Assembly: GCA_946411695.1 (NCBI GenBank)
Contig: CAMKEX010000012.1
Coordinates: 1-33,008, forward strand
Reading direction: 5' to 3'
Length of the DNA stretch: 33,008 nucleotides
Origin: an uncultured Lachnospiraceae bacterium
GTDB lineage: Bacteria; Bacillota; Clostridia; Lachnospirales; Lachnospiraceae
Below, one piece after another: positions 1 to 8,605 of the stretch. Numbering within the stretch: position 1 is the stretch's first letter; the number at the start of each line of letters is the position of its first letter. Made by a program: the position numbers and the translations under genes. Under the pieces are notes generated by a model, which was given only the letters and a program-made list of their open reading frames with translations, was not told where the DNA came from and ran no database searches.

Positions 1-265
1 TGAGAAAGCTATCAAAATACATCTGTTCAAGATCGTGATCCTGAGAAATAATACCGCTGACAAAGCCAAGGAACTGATCACTGTTCTCAATCATATAATC
101 GTTTACATTGATCAGACGAATTCTGGTCTTGAGCTCATACATATGCTGAGCATTCTTGTCCAGATAGCAGATGCTTCCGAGAATGTCCTTCACAGCCTCA
201 TTGGCCTTGTTCAGCATCCACTTCGTCTTTCCTTTGCCCTTGTTGCCGGTGATCAGATGAACCAT
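1..265 (-). CDS. Small P-loop ATPase-like protein, 3' part cut by window edge
   Basis: An open frame on the minus strand starts at ATG 265 and runs off the left edge, so only the first 88 codons are visible. The N-terminus begins MVHLITGNKGKGKTKW; GNKGKGKT at residues 7-14 is a Walker A motif, so the product should bind ATP or GTP. A strong Shine-Dalgarno sequence (AGGAGG) sits 7-8 bases before the ATG. It has its own promoter and a leader with two hairpins, and so is transcribed separately from the carboxypeptidase gene that ends at 543. I think similar short P-loop proteins in Clostridia are annotated as hypothetical or loosely as PilT-like, but I cannot assign a function. Confidence is high that this is a gene and low for its role. 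Confidence 0.75.
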   Translation of the reverse strand, partial: MVHLITGNKGKGKTKWMLNKANEAVKDILGSICYLDKNAQHMYELKTRIRLINVNDYMIENSDQFLGFVSGIISQDHDLEQMYFDSFL

Positions 266-300
266 TTGACGAAACCTCCTACTAATACGTTACTGTGTCA

Positions 301-355
301 ATACACCGCATGTTTCCCACCAGTGTATCCCATAAAGATGCTGTTACCATCTTTA
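301..355 (-). promoter_or_regulatory. Two hairpins in the leader of the P-loop gene
   Basis: The leader holds a perfect 8-bp stem (TAAAGATG/CATCTTTA, 333-355) beginning almost at the predicted transcription start. A second stem (ATACAC/GTGTAT, 301-328) follows, before the AGGAGG. Neither is followed by a run of U. They may stabilise the mRNA or control translation. No known riboswitch class was recognised. Confidence 0.45.
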
Positions 356-362
356 GACTCTC

Positions 363-391
363 ATTATAGATGAAATACCTGTAAAATACAA
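363..391 (-). promoter_or_regulatory. Sigma-A-type promoter of the P-loop gene
   Basis: On the minus strand TTGTAT (386-391) is followed after exactly 17 bases by a perfect TATAAT (363-368). Transcription would start near 356, giving a leader of about 90 bases before the ATG at 265. Confidence 0.7.
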
Positions 392-485
392 TTCATCAGG
401 TTTTAAAAAAAGTGAAAGAAGTGTTAACAAAAATCTTTACCTGCCCCCGGTCCTGTGTGACCCCGCGGGCGGTCTTACTCACTCT

Positions 486-536
486 TTCCGGCCATGCCGC
501 TCGTCAGAGCGGCATCCGCGAGGAGAAATCCCGGAA
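486..536 (-). terminator. Hairpin downstream of the carboxypeptidase gene
   Basis: A perfect 9-bp stem with a 4-base loop (494-515) is nested inside a 6-bp outer stem (TTCCGG 486-491 with CCGGAA 531-536), just after the stop codon of the carboxypeptidase gene. On the minus strand no U-tract follows directly, so termination is plausible but not canonical. The rest of 266-542 holds the promoter and leader of the next gene and nothing else I recognise. Confidence 0.4.
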
Positions 537-542
537 GGGGTT

Positions 543-1583
543 TTATTCTTTATAACCTCTCTCCTTCCTGAGAAGGCGGTTCATGGACACATAGACCTCA
601 TTTCCGTCCACTGCTCCCAGAACAACAGAGATGAATTCCCTGTCGTCAGCATTTCTGGACAGGAGGATCAGGCAGGAACCCGCCTGGTCAGTCGTTCCCG
701 TCTTGCCGCCGATAACATTGATATGGGCAGGCGGATTGACATAGCCCATCAGATAGTTGTCCGTGGAGGGCACTTCGATGGCGCGGATATTGCCGTCCTT
801 ATCATGAAAGATCGTTGAATAATAGTTGATATCGATCAGCTCGCGGAACTTTGGATATTTCAGGCACTCTTTGAAGATCAGATAGAGATCATAGACCGTT
901 GTGTAGTGGTTTTCATCGTGCAGTCCGTGCGGATTGACAAAATGGGTCTTGGTCGCTCCGAGACGGGCCGCCTCCTTGTTCATCATATCGATAAAGGAGT
1001 TGTAGTCACCTCCTACATGCTCTGCGATCAGAACCGCCGCATCGTTGGCGGAATAGACCATGAGATAGTGAAGGGCCTGGTCAAGAGTCATGCGATCGCC
1101 TTTTTCAATGCCGATCTTCTGTGCCTGCCACTCCATGTCGGGGACTTTTGCGGATGCGGTCAGTATCTGGTCCATATCACCGCCGTATTTGATGGCCAGA
1201 AGTGCCGTCATGATCTTGGTGATACTGGCGGGATAGAGCCTCTCGGTAATATTGTTTTCGATGACCGTCTTTCCTCCGTCGAGGTCAAAAAGCGCCGCCC
1301 CGTAAACCGTGCCGATATCCAGTGCGCTTCCCTCTCCGGGAACCGCAATCCCTTCCGCAAACAGCTTTGCTCTGCCGTTGAAACTTGCGGGGGCCGCAGA
1401 AACCGCGGTCAGGGAATAATTGCTTCGGTGGATATTGTCATTATAGGACGATATATATCCGCGGCTGCAGCCTGTTGTCGTCAGTGCGCAGGCCGCAATG
1501 AGAAAAGAGCATAAAAAACGCACAGGCCTGACGCCCTTTGTGCCAGAGGCGCCTGTGCGTGAAGACTTTTTCAAAAAAAACAT
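543..1583 (-). CDS. D-alanyl-D-alanine carboxypeptidase (serine peptidase S11), probable lipoprotein
   Basis: This penicillin-binding D,D-carboxypeptidase would trim the terminal D-Ala from peptidoglycan stem peptides outside the membrane. From the chosen ATG at 1583 the protein has 346 residues. The three active-site motifs are present: S120-I-T-K123 (SxxK), S178-A-N (SxN) and K294-T-G (KTG). The N-terminus is basic, then hydrophobic, and ends in LTTTGC with Cys39, which fits a lipoprotein signal. The frame extends to a TTG at 1628, but the ATG has GGAG six bases upstream, so I prefer it. It follows mgsA, rodA and PBP2 on the same strand, at the end of a wall-synthesis cluster. Whether it is the DacF-type or another S11 enzyme cannot be decided here. 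Confidence 0.9.
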   Translation of the reverse strand: MFFLKKSSRTGASGTKGVRPVRFLCSFLIAACALTTTGCSRGYISSYNDNIHRSNYSLTAVSAAPASFNGRAKLFAEGIAVPGEGSALDIGTVYGAALFDLDGGKTVIENNITERLYPASITKIMTALLAIKYGGDMDQILTASAKVPDMEWQAQKIGIEKGDRMTLDQALHYLMVYSANDAAVLIAEHVGGDYNSFIDMMNKEAARLGATKTHFVNPHGLHDENHYTTVYDLYLIFKECLKYPKFRELIDINYYSTIFHDKDGNIRAIEVPSTDNYLMGYVNPPAHINVIGGKTGTTDQAGSCLILLSRNADDREFISVVLGAVDGNEVYVSMNRLLRKERGYKE

Positions 1584-1656
1584 TTTCAGCTCCGCCAAAA
1601 GGAAGGCAATCACAGTAAGCCACCGCAATTGCTTCCGTCAAAAGTAGAAACGAACA

Positions 1657-2052
1657 TTATTTGTAGATTTCACGCCATTCCATATCGCCCCTGTCAAGAG
1701 ACTTGACCAGGAGCTCTGCCGTGGCAAGATTGGTTGCAAGGGGAATATTGTGCATGTCACAGAGACGAACGACAATGTTTACATCCGGTTCATGGCGCTT
1801 GGCCGTGAGCGGATCGCGCAGGAAAATAACCAGATCGATCTCATTGTGTTCGATCTGCGCACCGATCTGCTGCATGCCGCCCAGGTGTCCTGCAAGCAGT
1901 TTATGGATGTTCAGATTGGTGACTTCTTCGATCAGCCTGCCGGTAGTGCCTGTCGCACATACCTCATTCTTCGCAAGAATGCCTCTGTAGGCAATGCAGA
2001 AATTCTGCATCAGTTTTTTCTTGGCATCGTGTGCAATCAATGCAATCCTCAT
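1657..2052 (-). CDS. mgsA: Methylglyoxal synthase homologue with altered catalytic site
   Basis: Methylglyoxal synthase converts dihydroxyacetone phosphate to methylglyoxal and phosphate in the cytosol, bypassing lower glycolysis. The 131-residue product is full length. It has the family signatures ALIAHD (D9), TGTTG (35-38 region) and FLRDPL (D80), plus H87 and D90. The residue matching catalytic Asp71 of the E. coli enzyme, normally in GGDQQ, is Met60 here ([11 protein letters not shown]), and the preceding GP is GH. All other catalytic positions remain. The gene lies between rodA and the carboxypeptidase gene, its usual place beside rodA in Clostridia. The start ATG follows GGGG at a normal distance. 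Family assignment is certain; activity is doubtful. Confidence 0.9.
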   Translation of the reverse strand: MRIALIAHDAKKKLMQNFCIAYRGILAKNEVCATGTTGRLIEEVTNLNIHKLLAGHLGGMQQIGAQIEHNEIDLVIFLRDPLTAKRHEPDVNIVVRLCDMHNIPLATNLATAELLVKSLDRGDMEWREIYK

Positions 2053-2145
2053 TTGTTACCCCGCTTTTTAATCTTGTTGTATCAATGAAGTGTCCGGCCT
2101 GATTGGAGGTCTTTAACTGTTACCCGCAGATTGATACTGTATATA

Positions 2146-3237
2146 TCATTGCTGCATTCGTACGTTCAGTATAAATCCTATCCCCGCATACAGACATACA
2201 AGGCTGGTGAGGCCGTAGCTTACGAAAGGAAGCGGAATACCTGTATTGGGAAGAAGTCCGGTTGCGACACCGATGTTGAGAAAACTCTGCAGACCGATCC
2301 ATGCACCCATTCCCGAAGCGATGATCCTGCCCTGTGCGTCCCTGGCATGAGCCGCGATCAGGAAGCACTTGACAGTGATCAGAAAGATCAGGATGACAAC
2401 TGCACAGCAGCCGATGAATCCGAAAGTTTCACCGATTACAGTGAAAATGAAGTCCGTCTGGGATTCGGAAATATAGCCTGTCTCCAGAAAGGAACTGGCT
2501 CCGTCAACACCCTTGCCGTACAGGCCGCCCGACCCGATGGCCATCATGGAGTTGGTGGTCTGATAGGCTGTTGTATCCGCAAAATTCTCGGGATGCAGCC
2601 AGGCGAGGATCCTGTTCCTCTGATACTGTGACAACACGCTGTTCTCGCCGCGGGTCGCCTGGAAAATGATCCAGGACACAGCGGGAATAAAAACCGCAGC
2701 AGCTGCCACTATGACCTGCCACTCGATTCCGCCCGTGAACATGACAACACAGAAAATCAAGAGCAGCATCAGGCTCGTCGAGAGGTCCGGTTCCCTGAAG
2801 ACAAGAAATACCGGAAACGCTATCAGTGCCAGGCAGGAAAGCAGATAAAGAGGCAGTTTCATTTTTTTCCTGTACATTATTATGTACTGTGCAAAAAATA
2901 AAATCAACAGGATTTTTGCCGCTTCAGAGGGCTGAAAGGTTATACCGAATAAAGAGATCCATCGCTGCGCACCGCCGCTTGAAGAACCTGTGACCAGCAC
3001 CAGGAGCAGGAGCACAATACATGCGCCGTATATAAACCAGTGCAGGCGGAGAACCTGATGATAATCAACCATGGAGACCAGAAGCATCAGTACGACACCG
3101 ATCCCGAAACCGATCAGCTGTTTTCGATACAGTTCCGGTGCGGCATTCTGAACCGCGATCAGTCCGCAATAGTTGAGTGCACAGACCAGCGCAACCAGAA
3201 AATAATCAAATTTTCGGAAAGAAAAAGTCTTGAACAT
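2146..3237 (-). CDS. rodA: RodA, SEDS-family peptidoglycan glycosyltransferase
   Basis: RodA polymerises lipid II into glycan strands in the cytoplasmic membrane, in a complex with a class B PBP. The 363-residue product is rich in membrane segments throughout. It has the SEDS signatures GGAQRWISLFGITFQPSE (88-104) and LPFVSYG (336-342). D262, in the sequence SQTDFIF, matches the essential Asp of the large extracellular loop. Its cognate PBP2 is encoded directly upstream, 114 bases away. In Clostridium-type clusters minCDE usually lies between these two genes, and here it does not. The ribosome binding site is modest (AGGT about 8 bases before ATG). FtsW is the main alternative, but the neighbourhood with PBP2 and mgsA favours RodA. 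Confidence 0.9.
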   Translation of the reverse strand: MFKTFSFRKFDYFLVALVCALNYCGLIAVQNAAPELYRKQLIGFGIGVVLMLLVSMVDYHQVLRLHWFIYGACIVLLLLVLVTGSSSGGAQRWISLFGITFQPSEAAKILLILFFAQYIIMYRKKMKLPLYLLSCLALIAFPVFLVFREPDLSTSLMLLLIFCVVMFTGGIEWQVIVAAAAVFIPAVSWIIFQATRGENSVLSQYQRNRILAWLHPENFADTTAYQTTNSMMAIGSGGLYGKGVDGASSFLETGYISESQTDFIFTVIGETFGFIGCCAVVILIFLITVKCFLIAAHARDAQGRIIASGMGAWIGLQSFLNIGVATGLLPNTGIPLPFVSYGLTSLVCLYAGIGFILNVRMQQ

Positions 3238-3351
3238 AAATGTTACCTGTGAATACCAATTCCGGCAAAGCTATAGCCGGTTAACCTCAGTGATCAGTCC
3301 TTCAAACAGTACAGATCCGTGATCTCAATGCCTTCAATGTCCTCGGATTGA

Positions 3352-6294
3352 TCATTCAGTACCGAAGAAGGCCTGCAGCACGTCTGAAGCGAGCTGTGCA
3401 GCGTAGGTGGAGGTGTAACCGTTCGGAATACGGACGGCCAGTGCGATATTTTCCTGCTGAGACAGTTCCTCGGCGTTCCAGGCGTTGGCCGCATAGTAAG
3501 GTGCATAGCCGACAAACAGAGCATTGTCCGGCATTCCGGTCTGCTGCGCAGTACCTGTCTTGCCGGCAACCGGGTGCTCCCACAGCGCGTTGAAGGCGGA
3601 ATAACCGGTTGCGACACGGCGCATGCCGCTGTGAATCGCTTCCCACTGACCGCTCGACAGGGGGATCGTATTCTCGATATACTTCTCATGTTTGCTGAAC
3701 TGCCCGTCTTCTGTCTGGATGGAGTCGATCAGTGTCAGCCGGTAATCCGTTCCTCCATTGGCAACTGCAGATACATATCTGGCAAGGCTGGCAGTGGAAT
3801 AGGCATTGGTATCCTGTCCGATGGCTCCGCGGATGGGGTCGGAGGAGAGCATGGTCGGCTCGGATTCGCTGACTTCCACGCCGGAGGTCTTGTCCAGGCC
3901 GTACATGGCAGCATATTTCTGCAGCCTTTGTATACCGTAATTGCTGTTGTAGGTATTGGAGCCGTCTGTACCAAGGCGGTATCCCATCTCATAGAAATAC
4001 ATGTTGCAGGAATTCGCGATGGCGCTCTCCAGGTTCATCTTGCCGTGCTTTTTGGGATAAATCCAGCACTTGGGAGGATTGGGATCCCCCTCCACTTTTG
4101 TGAAGGAAGCTTTCTTCTTGCAGTTGACCTTGTCCTGGATGTCGACGACGTCCTCACCAAGGGCAGCCGAGGCCGTGACCATCTTGAAGGTGGAGCCGGG
4201 TGCGGTCAGCTGCTGGGTCGCGTAGTTGAGCAGCGGGTTGGCGGGATCCTCCAGAAGTTTCTGATAATAGCCGGCATCGTTGATGCGGTTGAGGTCATAA
4301 CCCGGATAGGAAACCATGGCCAGCACATCTCCCGTATCGGGATCTGTCGCGACGACAGATGCCGTCGAGGGATACAGATGGAGCATGGCGGGGCTCAGAT
4401 CATTTTCCTGGATCCGGTTGTACATGAATGTAAAGGAGCTCTCTCCCCACTCGGATTCAAAGCTGTCCTGCTCTTCATCACTGACGCTGACAATGTCCTG
4501 GTCCATGAGGATCTGACAGATCTGGTCACCGGAGACGCCCTGGTCGATGACCAGATATTTATAGAGCGCGTTGCGCATGTCCCGGTCATTGAGGGAATCC
4601 TCTCCCGCTCCGATCACCTGCGCAAAGAACAGCATGACAGCATCATATTCGGAGACATCCGCTGCAATAAAGCGGCTGTCCTGATTGATCCAGCCTTTCT
4701 CCACAAATTCATTCACAAGATCACGGAGAGAGACAGTGCCCTTTTTCCAGTCCTGATAGACTGCATTGTCCTCAACATCTTCGTCCGCAATGACAATTCC
4801 GTAGTCAAACAGGGCCTGAGCGAGCAGGTTCTGGTAGGTCTGCATTTCCGTGCTCAGGGAATCCCTTGTGCCGCGTCCGTCCCGGATCTCGTCCAGGATG
4901 CTGTCGGAGCGTCCCCTGCGGAAATCTGTAAAGGCCGCCAGAACATCCTTTTCGGTATCACTGGCCTCCTCGGAGGTAAAATGCGTGCTGTCGATGATAT
5001 TGCACAGACAGGAGGTGTAAACATTGCTGATCGGGATCACGATCGATGAACCGTCGTCATTTTCAGAGATCACCTGATCATAGATGGAGTCCTGCAGCTT
5101 GGAAAGGATGATATTGCGCAGGTTTCTCTCCACGATCTTGTAGCACTCCTCCTGAAGATCTACGTCGATCGTGAGAGTCACGTCGCGGCCGTCTACAGCA
5201 CTGTAGGATTTCTGGGATGCAGGAAGTTCATCCTCATTTACAGCGTCATCCGTCACGCGTCCGATATTGTCTACGTTGAAGGTGTTCTGTCCGCTCTGTC
5301 CGTGAAGGATCTCCTCCTGGGAGGCCTCAATGCCGGTATAGCCGACCAGATCGCCTTCCCGGTAGATGGGATGACCGTATTCATCGGTTCCATTGTTGCT
5401 TTCCAGATAATCCGAGGAGACCTCACCGGTGTAGCCGACAATATTGCTGACATATTTGGAGTAATGGTACCTGCGGACAAGTTCCTGCTCGATCTGGACG
5501 CCGTCCTCTTCTGAACGGAACTGCGATTCGATGGCTTCGACTGTCTGATCGGATACATCCCTTGCCAGAACTGTGGCGATATACTTCTGATAATAGTTCA
5601 GGCTGAGATTGTAGCGGGCAATGACCATCTGAAGGAGTTTTTCCTTCTCTTCGGTACTGCCTCCCGAGAAGGCGATGTCGTACCTATCGGCAAGATCGGC
5701 GATGACATCTTCTGCTGTCCTGGAAAGTTCCTCAGAGGACATATCCGCGGGATCCGCATAGCCGTAGACATCCGCAAGGAAACGGTTTCTGGCGGTCTGT
5801 CCCAGATTATCCTTGTAGAAATAGGTTCCGCCGATCAGCTCGATGCTGAAATCGGTGACCATTTTGTCATCCTTTTCATTTTCACTGACAATATCAATGA
5901 TCCGGCTGATCCGGCTGTTGAGGACCTTGTTGTCCTCGGTGGAGTCATCGGTCAGGTCGTTCATAGTGATGTTATAAGTCGGCACGGTTTCCGCAAGTAC
6001 CTTGCCGTTCCTGTCCCGGATGGTGCCGCGCTTTGCCCTGACGACGACTGTGCGGCGTATGCGGCTCTGAAACTGCTCCTGATACTCCTCGCCTTTAATG
6101 ATCTGGAGAGTATACAGACGGAATACAAGGATCCCCGCCAGAACCAGGCTCAGGGCTGCGAGAAGATAGGATCTTCTCATTCCGCTCCTGCGGGCATTAT
6201 CCGAAATCTGCTGAGGACTTTTATCTTTGTTTCGTTTATTCGCAGGACCTGAAGGGTTCTTCCTGACCTGTCCGGCGCTGGATTGTGCTCTCAA
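3352..6294 (-). CDS. mrdA: Penicillin-binding protein 2 (class B transpeptidase of the elongation complex), unusually long
   Basis: This transpeptidase crosslinks new peptidoglycan outside the membrane and partners with RodA. The 980-residue protein has a basic cytoplasmic tail, one membrane anchor (about 43-65), a PBP dimerisation domain with RAKRGTIRDRNG (86-97), and a transpeptidase domain. Its motifs are S701-T-F-K704, S762-C-N764 and K912-T-G. Between the start of the transpeptidase domain (near residue 380-395) and STASVVATDP (643) there is an insertion of about 245 mostly acidic residues, which explains the length (family members are usually 600-720). The start is TTG at 6294 with GGGAG 7 bases upstream; an ATG at residue 39 also has AGGAG nearby. 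It follows radC by 78 bases and precedes rodA. Confidence 0.9.
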   Translation of the reverse strand: MRAQSSAGQVRKNPSGPANKRNKDKSPQQISDNARRSGMRRSYLLAALSLVLAGILVFRLYTLQIIKGEEYQEQFQSRIRRTVVVRAKRGTIRDRNGKVLAETVPTYNITMNDLTDDSTEDNKVLNSRISRIIDIVSENEKDDKMVTDFSIELIGGTYFYKDNLGQTARNRFLADVYGYADPADMSSEELSRTAEDVIADLADRYDIAFSGGSTEEKEKLLQMVIARYNLSLNYYQKYIATVLARDVSDQTVEAIESQFRSEEDGVQIEQELVRRYHYSKYVSNIVGYTGEVSSDYLESNNGTDEYGHPIYREGDLVGYTGIEASQEEILHGQSGQNTFNVDNIGRVTDDAVNEDELPASQKSYSAVDGRDVTLTIDVDLQEECYKIVERNLRNIILSKLQDSIYDQVISENDDGSSIVIPISNVYTSCLCNIIDSTHFTSEEASDTEKDVLAAFTDFRRGRSDSILDEIRDGRGTRDSLSTEMQTYQNLLAQALFDYGIVIADEDVEDNAVYQDWKKGTVSLRDLVNEFVEKGWINQDSRFIAADVSEYDAVMLFFAQVIGAGEDSLNDRDMRNALYKYLVIDQGVSGDQICQILMDQDIVSVSDEEQDSFESEWGESSFTFMYNRIQENDLSPAMLHLYPSTASVVATDPDTGDVLAMVSYPGYDLNRINDAGYYQKLLEDPANPLLNYATQQLTAPGSTFKMVTASAALGEDVVDIQDKVNCKKKASFTKVEGDPNPPKCWIYPKKHGKMNLESAIANSCNMYFYEMGYRLGTDGSNTYNSNYGIQRLQKYAAMYGLDKTSGVEVSESEPTMLSSDPIRGAIGQDTNAYSTASLARYVSAVANGGTDYRLTLIDSIQTEDGQFSKHEKYIENTIPLSSGQWEAIHSGMRRVATGYSAFNALWEHPVAGKTGTAQQTGMPDNALFVGYAPYYAANAWNAEELSQQENIALAVRIPNGYTSTYAAQLASDVLQAFFGTE

Positions 6295-6372
6295 ATCTCT
6301 TCTCCCTGTGGCAGTCCACCTTAGGATGTGACCGAATTGATGTGACCTGGGTATTATCTTTTCGTGAATGGA

Positions 6373-7170
6373 TTATGTTTCCGGGAGGAATCCGTCGGCA
6401 ATGCAGCCGTATTCCCGCAGACTGGTATAGCTGAGATCTCCGATGATCAGATGATCGATCAGCTGGATGCCCAGCATCTGACCTGCCCTGAAAATGCGCT
6501 CCGTGATCTCCCTGTCCATTTCGCTGGGAGTGGGATCTCCGCTGGGATGGTTGTGGAGCAGCATGATATTGACCGCTCCCCAGCGAAGTGCGCGCAGGAA
6601 AATCTCCCTGGGAGACAGCAGGGTGCAGTTGACGGTGCCCAGAGAGAGAACCTCCTCCCTGATCAGGGCCATCCTGTTGTCCAGCATGACAAGAACTGCA
6701 GTCTCTGTCTCCAGATGCCGCAGCTGCTCCATATAGTAGTCCGCGACAGCCGGGGGCGAGCTGAAGACAAGCCGGCTGGCTGCCCTCTCGCGCACCAGCC
6801 TTCTGGAAATCTCCGCGAGGGACAGAATCTTCACGGCCTTGACCTCTCCGATTCCGGGGATGCTCATCAGATCCTCCAGCGTCAGACGGTGCAGCGCCGA
6901 CAGATCCACGGCCCCCTCTTCAAAGAATCCCAGAATCTCCCTGCTGAGCATAGTGGCATTCTTTTCCCTGGTGCCGGTCCTCAGAATGATGGCCAGAAGC
7001 TCGGCATTTGTCAGACTGGATGCCCCGCAGGCAAGAAAACGCTCATAGGGCATCTCTTCTCTGCGCTGCACGGTATCCGTGCGCATAACTCTAACGTCCG
7101 GTGCCTTTCTATTGTCATCATAGCAGCTCCGGACGTCTTCATTATTGGGGTTGTAGTGTAAATTATTCAT
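6373..7170 (-). CDS. radC: RadC family protein (JAB/MPN metalloprotease-like)
   Basis: RadC proteins carry a helix-hairpin-helix domain and a JAMM metal-binding domain. Despite the old name their biochemical role is not settled. The 265-residue product shows the HhH segment LMSIPGIGEVKA (101-112) and the JAMM motif HNHPSGDPTPSEMD with H206, H208 and D219. The ATG has AAAGGA 6-7 bases upstream. It lies 48 bases after ynbB and 78 bases before the PBP2 gene. In related Clostridia radC is followed by mreB, mreC and mreD, none of which is present here. The first ~28 residues precede the conserved region and are poorly conserved-looking, but the ribosome binding site supports this start. Confidence 0.92.
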   Translation of the reverse strand: MNNLHYNPNNEDVRSCYDDNRKAPDVRVMRTDTVQRREEMPYERFLACGASSLTNAELLAIILRTGTREKNATMLSREILGFFEEGAVDLSALHRLTLEDLMSIPGIGEVKAVKILSLAEISRRLVRERAASRLVFSSPPAVADYYMEQLRHLETETAVLVMLDNRMALIREEVLSLGTVNCTLLSPREIFLRALRWGAVNIMLLHNHPSGDPTPSEMDREITERIFRAGQMLGIQLIDHLIIGDLSYTSLREYGCIADGFLPET

Positions 7171-7218
7171 GCGGTATCCTTTCCGCTCTCCGGGCAGAAA
7201 AGGATATACAAAGATATT

Positions 7219-8535
7219 TTATAGTGTAATCAGGCCACGGTCAAGAAAATTCTGTACTGTGCGCAGTATGCCCAGGCGGGCGTGGGGCCATGTGAGACCT
7301 CCCTGGAAATAGACAGCATAAGGAGGTTTTATGGGTCCGTCGGCACTCAGTTCTATGGAGGAGCCGGATACAAAGGCGCCTGCCGCCATGATGACGTCGC
7401 TGTCGTAGCCGGGCATGGGGGCCGGATAGGCTTCCACGAAGCTGTCCACAGGCGAAGAAGCCTGAATGCCCTGGCAGAAGGCGATGACGCCCTCGGGGCT
7501 GCCGAAGGTGATGGACTGGATAATATCGTGGCGGGATTCCTCTCCGTCCGGTAAAACGGCAAATCCCAGCCGCTCATAGAGGCAGGCCGCGAAAATCGCG
7601 CCCTTGAGGGCTGCCGCCGTCACAGTGGGGCCCATGAAAAAGCCCTGGTAGAGAGAGGGAAGAACTTCCAGTGAGGGACCGACCTCTTTGCCCAGACCGG
7701 GAGAAGAAAGGCGCACGGCGGCATTTTCCACACACTCCTGTGTGCCTGCGATATAGCCGCCGACGGGAGCGAGTCCGCCGCCGGGGTTCTTGATCAGGGA
7801 GCCCACCACCATATCCGCGCCGACATGGGAGGGCTCGATGCGCTCGACAAATTCTCCGTAGCAGTTGTCAGTCATGCAGATGACGTCGGGGCGGATCTTT
7901 TTGATCATGGAAATGGCCTCTCCGATCTGCGCGACAGACAGAGTGCGGCGGGTCTGATAGCCCTTGGACCTCTGAATGGTGACCAGACGGATCCTGTGGT
8001 CTGTATCTGCCCGGAGCAGGCTGCGGATACCCTCGAAATCAAAGCTGCCGTCCGCCTTCAGGTCCACCTGTCTGTACTCAATCCCGTATTCGGCAAGAGA
8101 GCCGCGGGAAGGCCGGATGCCGATCACTTCTTCAAGTGTGTCATAGGGCTTTCCGGCTGCGGAAACCAGGATATCCCCGGGCCGGAGATTTCCCATGAGG
8201 GCCAGGGCAAGGGCGTGTGTGCCGCAGCTGATCTGGGGCCGCACAAGCGCGTCCTGGGTCCCGAAATAGGAGGCATAGACTCTCTCGAGGCCGTCGCGCC
8301 CGATATCGTCATAGCCGTACCCCGTAGTGCCTTTCAGATGCGCTTCTCCGATGTGATTTTCCTGCATGGCCTGGATCACACGGAGCTGGTTGTATTCAGC
8401 GGTCTCGTCGATCATGTCAAAGCGGGGCCGCAGTTGATGCAATACGGGCTGCGCGAAACGAAGTACGTCTTCCGAAATTCCGAACGCGGCATAGCGGGCC
8501 GCAAGGGTTGTCTGCTCATTCTGTGTCTGTGTCAT
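7219..8535 (-). CDS. ynbB: YnbB-type PLP-dependent enzyme (methionine gamma-lyase-like, 'aluminium resistance protein')
   Basis: A fold-type I PLP enzyme of the family annotated as methionine gamma-lyase-like or aluminium resistance protein; its true substrate is not established. The 438-residue protein has the conserved KGTTGYGYDDIGRD block (68-81), CGTHAL (104-109), D223 in MTDNCYGEF (the Asp expected to contact the PLP nitrogen) and K249 in SLIKNPGGG, the likely Schiff-base lysine. The last base of its promoter -10 box is about 36 bases upstream of the ATG, with AAAGGA in between. The gene follows miaA, where B. subtilis has hfq between miaA and ynbB; no hfq fits in the 130-base gap here. 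radC follows after 48 bases and may be co-transcribed. Confidence 0.88.
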   Translation of the reverse strand: MTQTQNEQTTLAARYAAFGISEDVLRFAQPVLHQLRPRFDMIDETAEYNQLRVIQAMQENHIGEAHLKGTTGYGYDDIGRDGLERVYASYFGTQDALVRPQISCGTHALALALMGNLRPGDILVSAAGKPYDTLEEVIGIRPSRGSLAEYGIEYRQVDLKADGSFDFEGIRSLLRADTDHRIRLVTIQRSKGYQTRRTLSVAQIGEAISMIKKIRPDVICMTDNCYGEFVERIEPSHVGADMVVGSLIKNPGGGLAPVGGYIAGTQECVENAAVRLSSPGLGKEVGPSLEVLPSLYQGFFMGPTVTAAALKGAIFAACLYERLGFAVLPDGEESRHDIIQSITFGSPEGVIAFCQGIQASSPVDSFVEAYPAPMPGYDSDVIMAAGAFVSGSSIELSADGPIKPPYAVYFQGGLTWPHARLGILRTVQNFLDRGLITL

Positions 8536-8571
8536 TTTTAGAAGGTTCCTTTATTATGTTTTTTTTAATGA

Positions 8572-8600
8572 TTTATAAATGAAAATATATTCTCTGACAA
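8572..8600 (-). promoter_or_regulatory. Sigma-A-type promoter of ynbB
   Basis: On the minus strand TTGTCA (8595-8600) is followed after exactly 17 bases by TATAAA (8572-8577), each matching five of six consensus positions. It separates ynbB-radC transcription from the upstream miaB-mutS-mutL-miaA operon. Confidence 0.75.
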
Positions 8601-8605
8601 ATAAT

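Noticed and set aside
1584-1628. TTG start giving a 361-residue carboxypeptidase
   Set aside because: No good ribosome binding site, and the added residues would put extra sequence before an otherwise normal signal peptide.
3294-3360. A frame continuing ~22 codons past the PBP2 stop as an acidic tail
   Set aside because: It could be a remnant of a longer C-terminus after a frameshift, but the stretch is too short to tell from chance.
3574-5049. 491-codon open frame on the plus strand opposite the PBP2 gene
   Set aside because: It is antisense to a protein with all three transpeptidase motifs, shows no recognisable domain, and long antisense frames are common at this GC content.
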